Part shown: positions 25,675-37,100 of the stretch, piece by piece
Layout: every line of letters begins with the position of its first letter
How positions within the stretch are numbered: the stretch's first letter is position 1
Assembly: GCA_964473105.1 (NCBI GenBank)
Contig: CAYYNQ010000019.1
Coordinates: 1 to 42,122 of the forward strand
DNA from: CAYYNQ01 sp964473105
GTDB lineage: Bacteria; Sumerlaeota; Sumerlaeia; MVZB01
DNA: 42,122 nt
Direction of reading: 5' to 3'
Position numbers and translations under genes: made by a program
Notes under the pieces: generated by a model
Databases searched by the model: none
What the model saw: the letters and a program-made list of their open reading frames with translations, nothing else
What the model was told of the DNA's origin: nothing

Positions 25675-26625
25675 TCAGGTCCGGGTCTCCCTCGCATTCA
25701 GATACCATTCCACAACCCGCTCGATCCCTTCCCTGAAATCCACAGAAACTTCATATCTCAGATCCTGTCCTGCTAAATCAATGTCTGCGAGAGAATGCCT
25801 GACATCTCCCACCCGAGGTTCTGCAAAGACAGGTTCGATCTCCTTGCCCAATGCGGTATTGATCACCTTCAGCAATTCCAGCAGTGAGCAGGATTGGCCG
25901 CTCGCGATATTATAAACCTTGCCAGCCACATCCTCGCCTGTCGTAGCAGCCCGAATATTAGCAATGACATTGTTCTTCACGAACGTAAAGTCGCGTGTCT
26001 GTGTTCCATCACCATATATCACCGGTTGACGATCAGCGATAATCGCATTGACAAACAACGGGATAACGGCGCTGTATTTGCTGTTGGGATCCTGCCGGGG
26101 ACCAAACACGTTAAAATATCTCAGACTGACAGTTTCGAGCCCCATGCTTCGTGTAAACGCATGACAGTAATTCTCTCCCGACAGCTTCGCGGCCGCATAA
26201 GGTGACAAAGGCAGTGGCTTCAACGTCTCCACTTTCTTGTGTGCCTGCTGATCACCGTACACCGATGACGATGAGGCAAACACCAGTCGCCGCACCCCGG
26301 CATCCATCGCCGCCCTGAGCAGAGTGATAGTGCCCATGACATTCACCTCACTTGTCTTGACAGGGTCCTTGACTGACCTTGGAACCGAGGCCATAGCCGC
26401 CTGGTGAAGTATGTAATCAACGCCGTCAACGGCACGGCGGCACACCCCACCGTCGTTCAGGTCGGCCTGCAACCAGTCAATCCGGTCCATGAAGGGCATG
26501 ATATTCTCGACCCGACCGGTTGACAGGTCGTCCAACACCCGAACTTCTTCGCCTTTTTCAACCAAGTGCTCCACGATATTGGAACCGATGAATCCCGCCC
26601 CGCCGGTAATCAGGTAGCGTGCCAT
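25675..26625 (-). CDS. NAD-dependent nucleotide-sugar epimerase (UDP-GlcNAc/UDP-glucose 4-epimerase type)
   Basis: 316 residues with GGGGA 8 bases before the ATG. Extended short-chain dehydrogenase: NAD-binding GGAGFIG (8-14), acid after strand 2 DDLSTGR, HQAAMASVPRSV with an asparagine later, serine box FASSSSVYGD (117-125) and the catalytic Tyr143-x3-Lys147 in SPYAAAKLSGE. The RYFNVFGPRQDP and GDGTQTRDFTFV motifs are typical of UDP-N-acetylglucosamine 4-epimerases (WbpP/Gne) and GalE-like enzymes. It converts a UDP-sugar at C4 in the cytoplasm to supply the glycan genes of this window. It is the last gene of a minus-strand group, 32 bp after the propeller protein, with which it has no obvious functional link. 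Confidence 0.9.
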   Translation of the reverse strand: MARYLITGGAGFIGSNIVEHLVEKGEEVRVLDDLSTGRVENIMPFMDRIDWLQADLNDGGVCRRAVDGVDYILHQAAMASVPRSVKDPVKTSEVNVMGTITLLRAAMDAGVRRLVFASSSSVYGDQQAHKKVETLKPLPLSPYAAAKLSGENYCHAFTRSMGLETVSLRYFNVFGPRQDPNSKYSAVIPLFVNAIIADRQPVIYGDGTQTRDFTFVKNNVIANIRAATTGEDVAGKVYNIASGQSCSLLELLKVINTALGKEIEPVFAEPRVGDVRHSLADIDLAGQDLRYEVSVDFREGIERVVEWYLNARETRT

Positions 26626-26656
26626 TCTATTTTCCCCGTACTAACTGAATTGCCTT

Positions 26657-28942
26657 CTATTGATCAACATGGAAAACACTTTTTCTTACCGACATATTGC
26701 CCTGTAAATCCGTTGCCCTGAATGTCGCCACATGCTCTCCTGGCTCAAGACCCGTCATGTCATACTCGAACTTCTCCTCCATCTGGTCCAATATCCCGTC
26801 GACCGGAAAAACCGGGTAGACATCACCGTTATCAATCTCTACCTCAAGCGACGACAGAATACTTGTTTCGTCCTTCAACACAACAGTCAGGTTAACCTCC
26901 CGCCCATCGACGCCAGTTGACACCTTTTTGAATTCTGGCGGGGTGTTATCCACAAGATATTCGTCCGAAACTTTCTCCGTCTCCAGGGCTTTCCCCAGCG
27001 GATTTGAGAGTTCGTCCGATGCCACCACGCGGAACCGGTACCGACCATCGGCAATAACACTGGTATTCAAGGAGAACTCGGCGGACTGAATCTCGTCATC
27101 GATAATCTTCCATGCCGTTTCATCATCACCGCGGTAATAAAGCCTGTAGATCAGTTTGTCACTGTTCGGATCGTTTGCATCCCACTTGACACTGAACCGC
27201 ATTGCGTTGGACCGAGCCGTTTTTTGCCGCGCAGATTCCAGCCCAAGATCCCGAACCCCATAATCCCGCTTGCCGGATTTCATCTGTCCTGACTTTACAA
27301 GTTCACTTGACGACTTGGGCTTTCCTTTTTTGGCCGCAACCGATGTTCGCTTAGGCCTATCTTGTCTCACAGTCACACGATCTACCCGTGGCGCCGCATT
27401 AGGCTCGACATAATACAAACCAGCATATTCCATTTTGGGGCCACTAATATCGCCCCCCCGGCCACTCTGTTCGAGAATCACCCGATACTGGATGAACCGT
27501 GCCGAACCATCGGGTAATTTTACCGCCTCAGCATTTTTCACCTTTTGATCATGTGTCCAGTCCGTCCAGTATTCCGATTCCGGATCCCCATGTTGGCTGG
27601 TCCTGAATGCAACAGCTGCCCTATCACCGCTGCCCAAGTGTCCATGCCAATAGTAGTGGCCCCAACTGACAGGCACCCCCCCATCAATCGGACGGGAGGT
27701 GTAGACTCCCTTGCGGGCAAGAACACCTGACATATCGTAGACCAATCCGTTCCTGGCACAAGTCAGGTGATACCCGTCAATGTATGGCCTGATCCCAATG
27801 ATATAATCCTCACGCAAGTCCGCAATCATGGCAACCCGACCATCCGCCTCAACCTTGAATAGCCGACCTTCCGAGCCCGCTGAAATCAACAGGCCTTGAC
27901 CCGGACCTCGAACCATGTCATGGATAGGCTTCTGGGTTGCAGCCCACAAGGTCCTGATGAAACCTTCCCTCGAGAGCAGGACAACCTCACTTTTCGCCCC
28001 CCCGTGATGCTCCTGACCCGAAGTCGAGAACGCCTTATCCATAATCTTCATCTTTTCCGGGTCAGGCTGACTGATAGCTGGGGTGCTCCCGTCCGGGGTC
28101 ATCACCCCGGAACCGTTCATGCGGAGTGTCATCTTGAGGGTCATATTCGAGGGTGAGCGTTCTGGATTGAGCGCAAGCGCGAGACCATCGGGCTGAACTG
28201 CAATACGCCTGATTTCCTCAAGCTGTGAATTATATATCACCTGAATTTGGCCTGATCCCGGGTCAAGTCGGTAAAGCCACCCCGGATTCTGACCGGCAAT
28301 ATAAATCATGCCAACCTCACCCATGTGACCTCCAGAATCAATCCAGATATCAAGCAGGTTGGCAGACTGAAACTCATCAAAAGCCTCTATTCGGACATCC
28401 CCCTGGGAGCCGTCCAGGCGATACAATATACCCTCACTTCCGCTTGCAACCCACACATGACCCATTTTATCCTGAACCATCCTCCATACCCAGCTTGCAT
28501 CCAACTGCGTATAGGTTGTTGCCTCGTCTCTGGAGTCAACACGGTAAATCCTGCCGGAAGGCGCGCCAGCAACCAGAAGGGAACCATCATCAAGCCGCAA
28601 CAGACTGGTCAATTCCGGATCGTCGAACTTGGCAACGGTTTCACTCGTTTTGTCATCCATCAAACGGACCAACTGCCCCTGATGGCCGGTTGCACAGATC
28701 AGGTTTCCTTTTTTTTCATCAATTGCATCCCAAACAATCTCACGGCCTGAATCACGGGACCTGACTATATCGTGGGATGGAACCAGATTGCCATCCGACG
28801 TCAATGCCATTGCCTTGAATTCCCCCTTTTCCAGCAACTTGGTTCCCGAATCGCGTATCACGCGGGGACTGACAGCGAAAACCTGTATTCCGCAAAGAAT
28901 CCATGCACCCACCAGAATGAAGCATCTATTCATTTTCAACAT
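26657..28942 (-). CDS. Exported beta-propeller protein with Fn3-like C-terminal domains
   Basis: 761 residues from the ATG at 28942, which has a perfect GGAGGTG site; the longer frame from 29059 has none. Signal peptide at residues 1-24 (NRCFILVGAWILCGIQVFAV). Residues 40-400 contain repeated four-strand blades (IVWDAIDEKKGNLICATGHQ, LTSLLRLDDGSLLVAGAPSG, WVWRMVQDKMGHVWVASGSE), a WD/YVTN-like propeller. A lysine-rich linker at about 570-600 is followed by an Fn3-like domain (FSVKWDANDPNSDKLIYRLY) and a final Ig-like domain (LEPGEHVATFRATDLQGNMS). It is likely periplasmic or outer-surface. It lies between the S55 peptidase (46 bp) and the epimerase. A two-component-sensor-type reporter domain is possible, but no kinase is present here. 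Confidence 0.8.
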   Translation of the reverse strand: MLKMNRCFILVGAWILCGIQVFAVSPRVIRDSGTKLLEKGEFKAMALTSDGNLVPSHDIVRSRDSGREIVWDAIDEKKGNLICATGHQGQLVRLMDDKTSETVAKFDDPELTSLLRLDDGSLLVAGAPSGRIYRVDSRDEATTYTQLDASWVWRMVQDKMGHVWVASGSEGILYRLDGSQGDVRIEAFDEFQSANLLDIWIDSGGHMGEVGMIYIAGQNPGWLYRLDPGSGQIQVIYNSQLEEIRRIAVQPDGLALALNPERSPSNMTLKMTLRMNGSGVMTPDGSTPAISQPDPEKMKIMDKAFSTSGQEHHGGAKSEVVLLSREGFIRTLWAATQKPIHDMVRGPGQGLLISAGSEGRLFKVEADGRVAMIADLREDYIIGIRPYIDGYHLTCARNGLVYDMSGVLARKGVYTSRPIDGGVPVSWGHYYWHGHLGSGDRAAVAFRTSQHGDPESEYWTDWTHDQKVKNAEAVKLPDGSARFIQYRVILEQSGRGGDISGPKMEYAGLYYVEPNAAPRVDRVTVRQDRPKRTSVAAKKGKPKSSSELVKSGQMKSGKRDYGVRDLGLESARQKTARSNAMRFSVKWDANDPNSDKLIYRLYYRGDDETAWKIIDDEIQSAEFSLNTSVIADGRYRFRVVASDELSNPLGKALETEKVSDEYLVDNTPPEFKKVSTGVDGREVNLTVVLKDETSILSSLEVEIDNGDVYPVFPVDGILDQMEEKFEYDMTGLEPGEHVATFRATDLQGNMSVRKSVFHVDQ

Positions 28943-28988
28943 GTCACCTCCAGCAGACCGATGGATCCGGCCCGTAATTTTACGACCA

Positions 28989-31007
28989 TCATGGAAGCAT
29001 CCCCAACCGCGGATTGATTTCAACGACCAATGATCCCGAACCGTAAACCGGCCTGTCAAATTGAATTACCCTGTGAGATATCATACGCCCTACGGGAATG
29101 CTCAATTGATCAAGCGGCACGGTCTGGTTCACAACACCCCTGACCGAGGAAGGAAGGCCAGAAAGTTCACTGTCCGACACACCCACATTCAAGGTGGGCT
29201 TGAAAATAAAGATATCAACCCGGTTCTGCGGCTGGTTGGACAGCCCAATATAGTCAATGATATCCTCGAAACTCCGTAACAAGTATCGTCCGGGACGATG
29301 AGTCCGCCTGATCATGCGACTTGCCTCACTATCGGCAACATGAATCACAAGTGATCCGGCGTCCAGGTTATCAGGAAGACGGATCTGATCAGAACGTACA
29401 AATTCATCCTCGCGCCATCGCTGCCATTTCGATTCAATACGGATCGCCTCGCCGGGACGGTAATGACGGTAATCCGTTTCCACATTGACCATGGAATTGA
29501 ACCCGTAACCCGAAATGACGCGGACATCCACGTCGATCAGACTGACATCCGCCGCCCTGAAGGGATTATTCACAAGAAGAAAAAGATCCTGCACGATACT
29601 AAATAACGCCTCAACAACCCCGTTCCCCCTTGTGGATGTCACAAAGTCACGCGTTATGACCTCTTCACCAGCGAGGTGATAGGAAGCCTGCGTATTCACG
29701 GTCACCTCCTCGTCCATGGCAACCGAGGAACCATATGATTCCATGATGCTTGTCAGCACAAGAACCGGCAGAAAATCCGGGTTCTTGATCGCATCGTAGT
29801 GATATGTCTTCTTCCGTGCCGAGCCTGCACCCTGGACCCTGACACGAATCTGTGTCGAGGGCGGGCTGTTGCCCATGATGCCCGCAATTGCATAAAGACG
29901 ATCCTGAACTATTGTTCCTACGTTTTCACGCACCTCGCTCAACTTGAAAGAGCGCATATAGCTCTGCATAAAACCAAAAACCCAGGCATGTGACATGGGC
30001 ATTCGGGTTCCACCCAGAAACATCATCGGGTGCCCAAAAGCAATCAATCTGTCCCCATCGATCCACGTCACAGTACCAACCCCGGCAAGAGAAAGATCCC
30101 CGCTGAGAAGCGGAACCCCCAGCGCAGAACCATGTGTCAAGTCCGGGACATCAACTGTATCCTCCAGTCTCTCTCCTGATCCCCCCAGTGACCCTGCTGC
30201 CATCAGATTCTGGCCGTAACGGCCCAAAAAATTTCCCATCCATTGGTGAACACGGTCCGTTGTCGGCGATATGAATACCGGGGAACGTATCGGCAGTAGC
30301 TCGCCTTCAATACCCGCCAACGCGGGGTGTGCCGGTCGGAATCCCGAGATCCCGGAACCCTGAAAATCCGAGTCATCACTCCCCTCGATCCTGTTGCGGT
30401 ATAGCCTCCAAGCCTCTTCCCAGTCCCAAGTATACTCACCCTCCTTTGCACGGCGTGCTGATTTGTCATTTATGGCCTGGAGATGCGGGTCATCCACAGC
30501 ATTCCACACCTCCCACATATTCTCGATCGGCGTGATTCCGGCATACGGGGCATAAGCAAATGACCATCCATATGCAACTGCCCCGATCAAGCGGCCGTCG
30601 ATGAATACAGGACTGCCACTCATCCCGGCAACCACACCGTGCTGTTCGAGATGGGGGCTATCAAGTTTCGCCAGAATCAGATGACTCCCCGCCATGGCAA
30701 AATGGTCGACACCTAGGATCTCGACCTTAAAGGTTTCAACATCAAAACCCCTGAATACCGTCCTGCCCTCCCCGATCATCCCAGGTTGAATTTCAGCAAC
30801 CGGCATGAATTCGGCAGGCATCGGAGATTTACTGAACAAAGGGTCGGGAGAAACCAACCATGCCAGGACACTCAGGAACAGCGCCCAAACGCCCCTGCTT
30901 AGTTGTCCGTAATTGAATTTGGCCACAGCATCCCGCATGCTACTTTTGCCGCAAAAAACATTACCCCAAATTGTCCAACCGACAAGTCTGTTTCTCGGTC
31001 CAGCCAT
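28989..31007 (-). CDS. SpoIVB-type (S55) serine peptidase, membrane-anchored
   Basis: 672 residues from the ATG at 31007, preceded by AGGGGA at 6 bases; the TTG at 31022 and an inner ATG at 30938 are weaker. About 40 cytoplasmic residues, then one membrane helix (WALFLSVLAWLV, about 41-52). The S55 signature follows: MPVAEIQPGMIGEGRTVFRG, VVAGMSGSPVFIDGRLIGAV with the probable catalytic serine at residue 130, and later LIAFGHPMMFLGGTRMP with the family His. The last 200 residues are an Ig-like beta region. S55 enzymes are PDZ-like regulatory proteases acting outside the cytoplasm; the sporulation role of SpoIVB does not apply here. It heads the group with the propeller protein and may process exported proteins such as the giant protein next door (137 bp upstream). 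Substrate unknown. Confidence 0.85.
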   Translation of the reverse strand: MAGPRNRLVGWTIWGNVFCGKSSMRDAVAKFNYGQLSRGVWALFLSVLAWLVSPDPLFSKSPMPAEFMPVAEIQPGMIGEGRTVFRGFDVETFKVEILGVDHFAMAGSHLILAKLDSPHLEQHGVVAGMSGSPVFIDGRLIGAVAYGWSFAYAPYAGITPIENMWEVWNAVDDPHLQAINDKSARRAKEGEYTWDWEEAWRLYRNRIEGSDDSDFQGSGISGFRPAHPALAGIEGELLPIRSPVFISPTTDRVHQWMGNFLGRYGQNLMAAGSLGGSGERLEDTVDVPDLTHGSALGVPLLSGDLSLAGVGTVTWIDGDRLIAFGHPMMFLGGTRMPMSHAWVFGFMQSYMRSFKLSEVRENVGTIVQDRLYAIAGIMGNSPPSTQIRVRVQGAGSARKKTYHYDAIKNPDFLPVLVLTSIMESYGSSVAMDEEVTVNTQASYHLAGEEVITRDFVTSTRGNGVVEALFSIVQDLFLLVNNPFRAADVSLIDVDVRVISGYGFNSMVNVETDYRHYRPGEAIRIESKWQRWREDEFVRSDQIRLPDNLDAGSLVIHVADSEASRMIRRTHRPGRYLLRSFEDIIDYIGLSNQPQNRVDIFIFKPTLNVGVSDSELSGLPSSVRGVVNQTVPLDQLSIPVGRMISHRVIQFDRPVYGSGSLVVEINPRLGMLP

Positions 31008-31159
31008 CCGGATTCCCCTCAATTCGAGGTTTGATTTGTCTGGATAAAGGGGGACCTGAATTCGTCCCTGTCTTTGTCAAAAACCATCAACAGAGCCGGG
31101 GCTCGGCCCGGAGGTTTCGTATCAGGCCGGATCCTGCCCTGAGCATCAATCGTACGGAA

Positions 31160-34100
31160 TTATTCCAGGAGCATCCAGGTCGGATCCTTCACGGAGTTGT
31201 GGATCGGGTTTTCCAAACCGGCATACACATTGAACATGCCGTTCTTGGTAACAGTCGCACCACCAGCCATATTTTGGGCAATAATTTTCCTCGGCCCGAT
31301 GTGGGCATCGGGTTCTACCGATATCCGTGCAATCACACGAGTGCTCTTGTCAAAAGTCACATCCACGACCTCGATACCATCACCAAACGACAACTGCAGG
31401 CCCGACTGGAAGTTTGCCCCCAAAACCTCAACATCTACAATAGTATCACGCGTACCACCGCGCGGAGCCAAGTTCAAGACAAGCGGATTCTTCTCCGATA
31501 CCCGCAGGTTCGGCGTCAGGGGCAGATTCTTTCCATCGGCGACGAACCGGTTGACATAAAACATGTTCCGCGAACTGATGCCGGCCTGCGAACTGTCATT
31601 ACCAGCACACGAGATATGGACATCAAGATCGCCATCCAGATCGTAATCGATCACATCAACATCGTAAGCCCAACCGTTCATACTATCTGGATTTTCAAAA
31701 TCATCATCAATCTCAGGAGCCCACGCAATACTCACAGGAGCCTGCACTTCATTCGTGATATTCCGGTATACGCCACGAAGCAAAGTCCCATCCTCCTTGA
31801 CCCGACTTGTCCAGTGCAGCAACTCAAAATAGGGAATAACACCCCCGCGGAACTGGGCCACCAGAATTTCCGGACCGTTTTCATCTTCAGGCCTGATCAG
31901 AATTGGTCCGTTGAGGTTTCCATAAGTCGCACCCCTCGATGGCGAATCAAACAGGTTTTCAGGAAAACGAAGTGATGTCTCATCGGTAAAAAACCCCGGT
32001 CTGCGATTCGTCGGGTCATTGATCAGAATCCGATCGAAATCATTATGGAACGCCACGAACAGGTCCAATGAACCCTCCCACACACCATCTTCGCGACAGG
32101 TAATGACTCCGTCATTATTGAGATCAACGAAATCAAGCAACCCATTCCCATTCACATCCTCCCCATCATCCAGTTCGCCGTTTCCGTTGAGATCCTCGGT
32201 TTCGCTGGGACGGTCAATGTGGCTGATCAGTCCATCTTCAAGAATGAACTCCTCTTCATCAAGATCAAGCACCCCGTTGTGGTTGAGATCTTCAGTTAAT
32301 TCACCAACCAGATCAACATCAAGCAGCATGATCGAGGTCGGCCGGGTGTTGAGATATTCCGGAATCCGGTCATCCGGACCATCACCGACCGGTTCATCCG
32401 AAAATTCACCTGTCCCCTCATTGATAAGGAACCGGAAACCGACCGATGAACCCGAATCACTCTGGTTGGCAAGTATCAAATCCGGCAAGCCATCCTGTGT
32501 CAGGTCAGCCGCAACAGCACCTCGAGTATTATCATAAATGTAGTCAGTCGTGGCTGTTGCGCCACCCAACCGGGGTGGAAGATTAGATTCGGTGACATCG
32601 GAAAACTGTCCGGGATTCGCGGAGGAGTTGAATAACAACGCATTGGGTGCACCCGACACCTCTTCACCCGGGTCTCCGGAGGATTCATCGCCACTTCCTA
32701 GCAACTGACCGTTTGCGAGAAACATGTCGGGCGTACCATTACTATCAAAATCCGCCATCACAACTGCAGTATTCTGTTTTTTGGGATTCAATCCCTCAGG
32801 GGATTGGATACCCGCCGTTACGATGTCTGGCATGCCGACCGAGGTGTCAAAAGAACCATCACCAACCACATCGGCATCGGGAATGCTATTTAAATGTTCA
32901 AAATCCGTATCCTGATTGATAAGTACTTCAGGACCCTGGCCAGATCCGGAAAGAACACGCTTGGCGATGATGATGTCATTGTCACTATCCATGTCCACAT
33001 CACAGATCGCGACATCGGTCATAAAACTTCGTGTCCCAAGATAACCCTGTATGTTGGTGATCGAGGATCTGAATATGTCGGGTTCGAAATTATGCTCCCA
33101 GATATCCACATAAGGCGCCGGATAGGATGCACCCCCCGGTACGAATGCACGTACCGCCTGGACATTGTGGCTGGTCACAGTACCCCTGCTACGATTGATC
33201 AATAACCTGGCGAGATCACCCGATTGGGAAAAAATACCGCCTTCTGCTGATAGCAAGTCTGGAAAGCCGTCACTATTCACGTCGCCCACGGCCGTTCTGA
33301 CCGTAATTCCCGAAAAGTAAGCTGCCATGTCAAGTGGCGGGGCGGTAAATACGCTGGCAGCATGGGGTATCACATCCAACCCGCCATCAATCAGCATCTT
33401 GGGATCCTTTTCATCATAAAGATCCGGTGGTTTTGTGAGGACCCGGTTCATGTAAAGTTCAGATTCACGGGCCGCATTGAAGACGATCAGGTCGATGTCC
33501 CCATCGTTATCAACATCACCGGAAATGGTGGCCATGCTGACAAATTCAGCATTGGGCTGGAGTGATGAGCCTGCATCCACCAACTGACCCAGCGAATCAT
33601 TGATGAAGACATGATTCCGTGCCGGGGCTCCCCCGGGGACAATGACGTCATCGGCATCAATTATTCCAAATTCTGTCGTATACGAAACAAACACATCCAT
33701 ATCGCCATCAAGATCAAAATCCCCCGGCGTCACATCGTGAGGAGCCCCGAGATGAAGGCCCAGCGGATGTTCCGACCATGCATCAGTCAGTAACTCATCG
33801 TCATTCTCCCCACCGCCTTCAGCATCATCAATCACCTTGATCTCATTAACGTAGGGTGTATAGATGTTGGCACCTCTGGTTGCAAAATAAGTATTATCCA
33901 GACCACGTGGCCAACCACCCAAACTCTCCCCATCTTCATCAAGTCTTCCACGTCCAATACCCTGACCGGTCACGGTATTGTATGAGGCATGACGAAGTTC
34001 ATTGCCGCCCCCAATATTTCTTTCGATAAAGCCCGGACCCTCACCATCCTCACCCTCGGAACCTTCATCAAAATCATTGTCATCAGTGGCATAACCGGTA

Positions 34101-37100
34101 TTGAACGGTGACGGACGGCCCGAGTTGGTCCAGTCAGCCACCGCAATGCCCCAAGAAGAACGGTCAACACGGGCCGCGATATCGTCCTCCCTGTCCGACT
34201 CACCACCCGGGTCCATTTCATAATCGGCAGGATGTTCCTCAGGTATCCCGAGAAACAACGGATTGGCATCGCGCTTGAAACACAACATGGCGTTGGGGAC
34301 AATATTGGAATCCAGTTCCATTGGAAATATCCCATGGGCAGTTTCACGACGTGTTGAGATATCCAAAGATGGGGCGCCATTTGCAACGGCAAAATCACTG
34401 TTGTAATTGAAACAGGCAAAATATCCATCCGGTATGCCATCATTCCCTCCTACCGGCGCATTAGCATTTTCCGGAAGTGCGTCGTAATTCACATCCTGGG
34501 AGAATATGTCCACATTAGCGAAATAGGCCGATTCGGCACCGTGCTCGAGAAGATCAGCCGTCACACTCACCTCTATACCGGCCGGGACAAATGAAACATC
34601 GAGGCCCTCAGGCACTACCGTGTCAGCCAGCGGGAGCGTAGCTTGAATGGCCTTTTCTACGCGGAAATTCCTAGCCGATGCAAGATCCAGTGCGCTATCA
34701 ATTGTCATTGGCGCCAGGACCGGCTCACGTGCCGAAAGTCCCATGGGTGATGCAACCATTGTACCAACTTCAATGGTACCGTCATCACTTGAAAATGGTG
34801 CCATCTGAAGCATATGTGGAAATACGGGTGGCATCCTGTCCAGTTCAGCAGGATCCCATGAAATAACCGTCTGGCTGCACTGCGGGGGCGAAAAACTGAC
34901 TTCCAGTGAAGTCAGCGTGCCGGTTCGATCATCCGCCCCGAGCGTATCATCACGAAAATAGAATCCACGCAGGTATGAATCAGGTGTATAATTGGGCTGG
35001 TTTATCTGGTTTATCAAAACCCGTTCTGCATATTTGAACTCATCGGTAAACCAATCATTTGCACTGTCCATCAAGCCGTCCGCCAAATTCTCCTCATCCA
35101 TATGAATATCAACAAAACCGCTGGTGCCGGTTTCCAATCCAGTAATGACCTCGTCGGTAAAAGGTCGTTGCTGGCTAATAATCAGGTCCAGGTCTCCGTC
35201 GGAATCGATATCCCCGGCCGCAGCCCGGTATGGGTATCCACGGCCATCCGAATCATCCCACCCTAAGTTGAGAAGGCCCGGCAGCACATCCTCTGAACGG
35301 TCCTGAAATACACCGATCTGCCCATGATCGCCACTGGCGTCGGGTGTTCCCAGATTTTCATACAGGCGATTCGGCGCAGAACGCTGTGTGACAAAGATAT
35401 CCAGATCACCGTCACCATCGAAATCGGCCAGCACGATATCCAGTGAAAGCTCTGTCAACGGAAGGGGTGTTCCGGATGCCCCCAGCCATCGGTCATCCGC
35501 AGTGCTCGGAATCCTGTCCTCACCAAATGTCACGTCCCTGAAGAAGTGCGTGACCGAACCATCAGTGTTGACCCTCTGCTGGTTTTCATAGATCCGGTTG
35601 ATTCGTGCCGAGACAGGATCCTCACCGCCACCGAAATTTGCGGTAACAACATCAAGATCTCCATCCATGTCAATATCACCAATCGCACCACCGGCGGTGA
35701 TAAAATCGGTATCGGGAAACGCACCATCCTGCCTCTGGAAAATCAGTTGCCCCCCCGGTCCACCCGGCGTGATTCCGACATATTCCTCATCATCATCCGG
35801 GGTACCGGTGTTACTGACAATATCGATCGAGTCGTTCGACTCTCCAGGACTCAACATGATGGCTGTGACAAGCTGTTCATCATCAACCTCAGGGTTTTCC
35901 AGATCCTCAACCGTCCCGCCTTCGCCGAGCGGCAGCCAAGTATCGACCATGCTGCCCGGGGGGAGAAATCCCACAATAAAACGCAGGGTCACGGAACTCT
36001 GGGCCGTCAGCGATATGTTGTGCCAGCGAAGAGCAATTCCAGTGTCCTTGTTGATGGCATTCGCCCCCCGCAAGGATGAACCGCCGCCAGCGGAATGGTC
36101 CTTGTCCAGAGAACTCAACTTGGCAATGGTAACGAAATCTGGCGGGGTGAATGATCCGTGCCGCACTGTCACAAATCCCGAAAACACCGGGTCCGTGACT
36201 GAGGTCCGAAATTCAATTTCATCAGGGATTTCCATGCCACTGAATGTGGTTTCCTGTTCAATCACGTTGCTATCAACGACATAGACTGGATTCTCACGGC
36301 CGAACAACTGTGTATCGAGCACCTGACGGAAATCAAACGTACGGCTTGATGAAGATTCATTCCTCAGCGTATAGGAAACGATTATACCGGCAGGAATCCC
36401 GCTGAATCCGCCATCCGCCGTGATGTCCCATGACGCCTGAACTGAAAACTTATCGGGCTGAATCCAAGCACCCGTGGCACTCTCGGCAAGGTCATAGATT
36501 CGGATTGGGGCTAGGTCGGCGCCAATATCAGTAATCCGATTCGTGTAACGGGAATTGCCATCAATGGTGACCTCAAAGAAGGATGTCGGGCCACTCCCGA
36601 AACCTGAAAGAACCGACGGACCGTCATTGATAGACGCTGAAAGCCTCCCCTGCGAGGTCAGTTCCGCCGTGATATAGGCATTCTCAAAGAACCAGTCGTT
36701 CTGGATATTTGATTCCGGCGCCGTCCCATCACCCACTCGGATCTGCGTACCCTGACCTCCGTAAAACTCGGATACGAAGTCGTCCTCACCATCAAAAAAC
36801 TCCTGGACCGGGGTTTCGAATTCCGATTCCATCAGCAGCAGGTCATCATCACCAAGCACGACCGCGTAACCGATGGAAGTACCGAGATCATCCAGACTGG
36901 GAAGACCCGGGAATGAATAAACCGAGTTCAACTCAGCAACCTCTTCAAGATTGAAGTCTTCATCACCCAGTTCCATTTCCGATTCTCCGGGCGGTTCATC
37001 ATCGAGATCATCATCTAGTTCCGGGACGGGGAACAGAATTTCATCAAAATCACTCACCATTCCTGCAGGAATCTTAAGTTCCCGACCGGAAATGGTCTGC

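Noticed and set aside
30971..31975. 334-codon plus-strand frame
   Set aside because: It overlaps the ends of the S55 peptidase and giant-protein genes on the opposite strand; it is the complement of D/G-rich repeats and has no domain.
35598..36284. 228-codon and other serine/proline-rich plus frames inside the giant gene
   Set aside because: Asp-rich repeats read backwards give long Ser/Pro/Ile frames; they follow the codon pattern of the real minus-strand gene.
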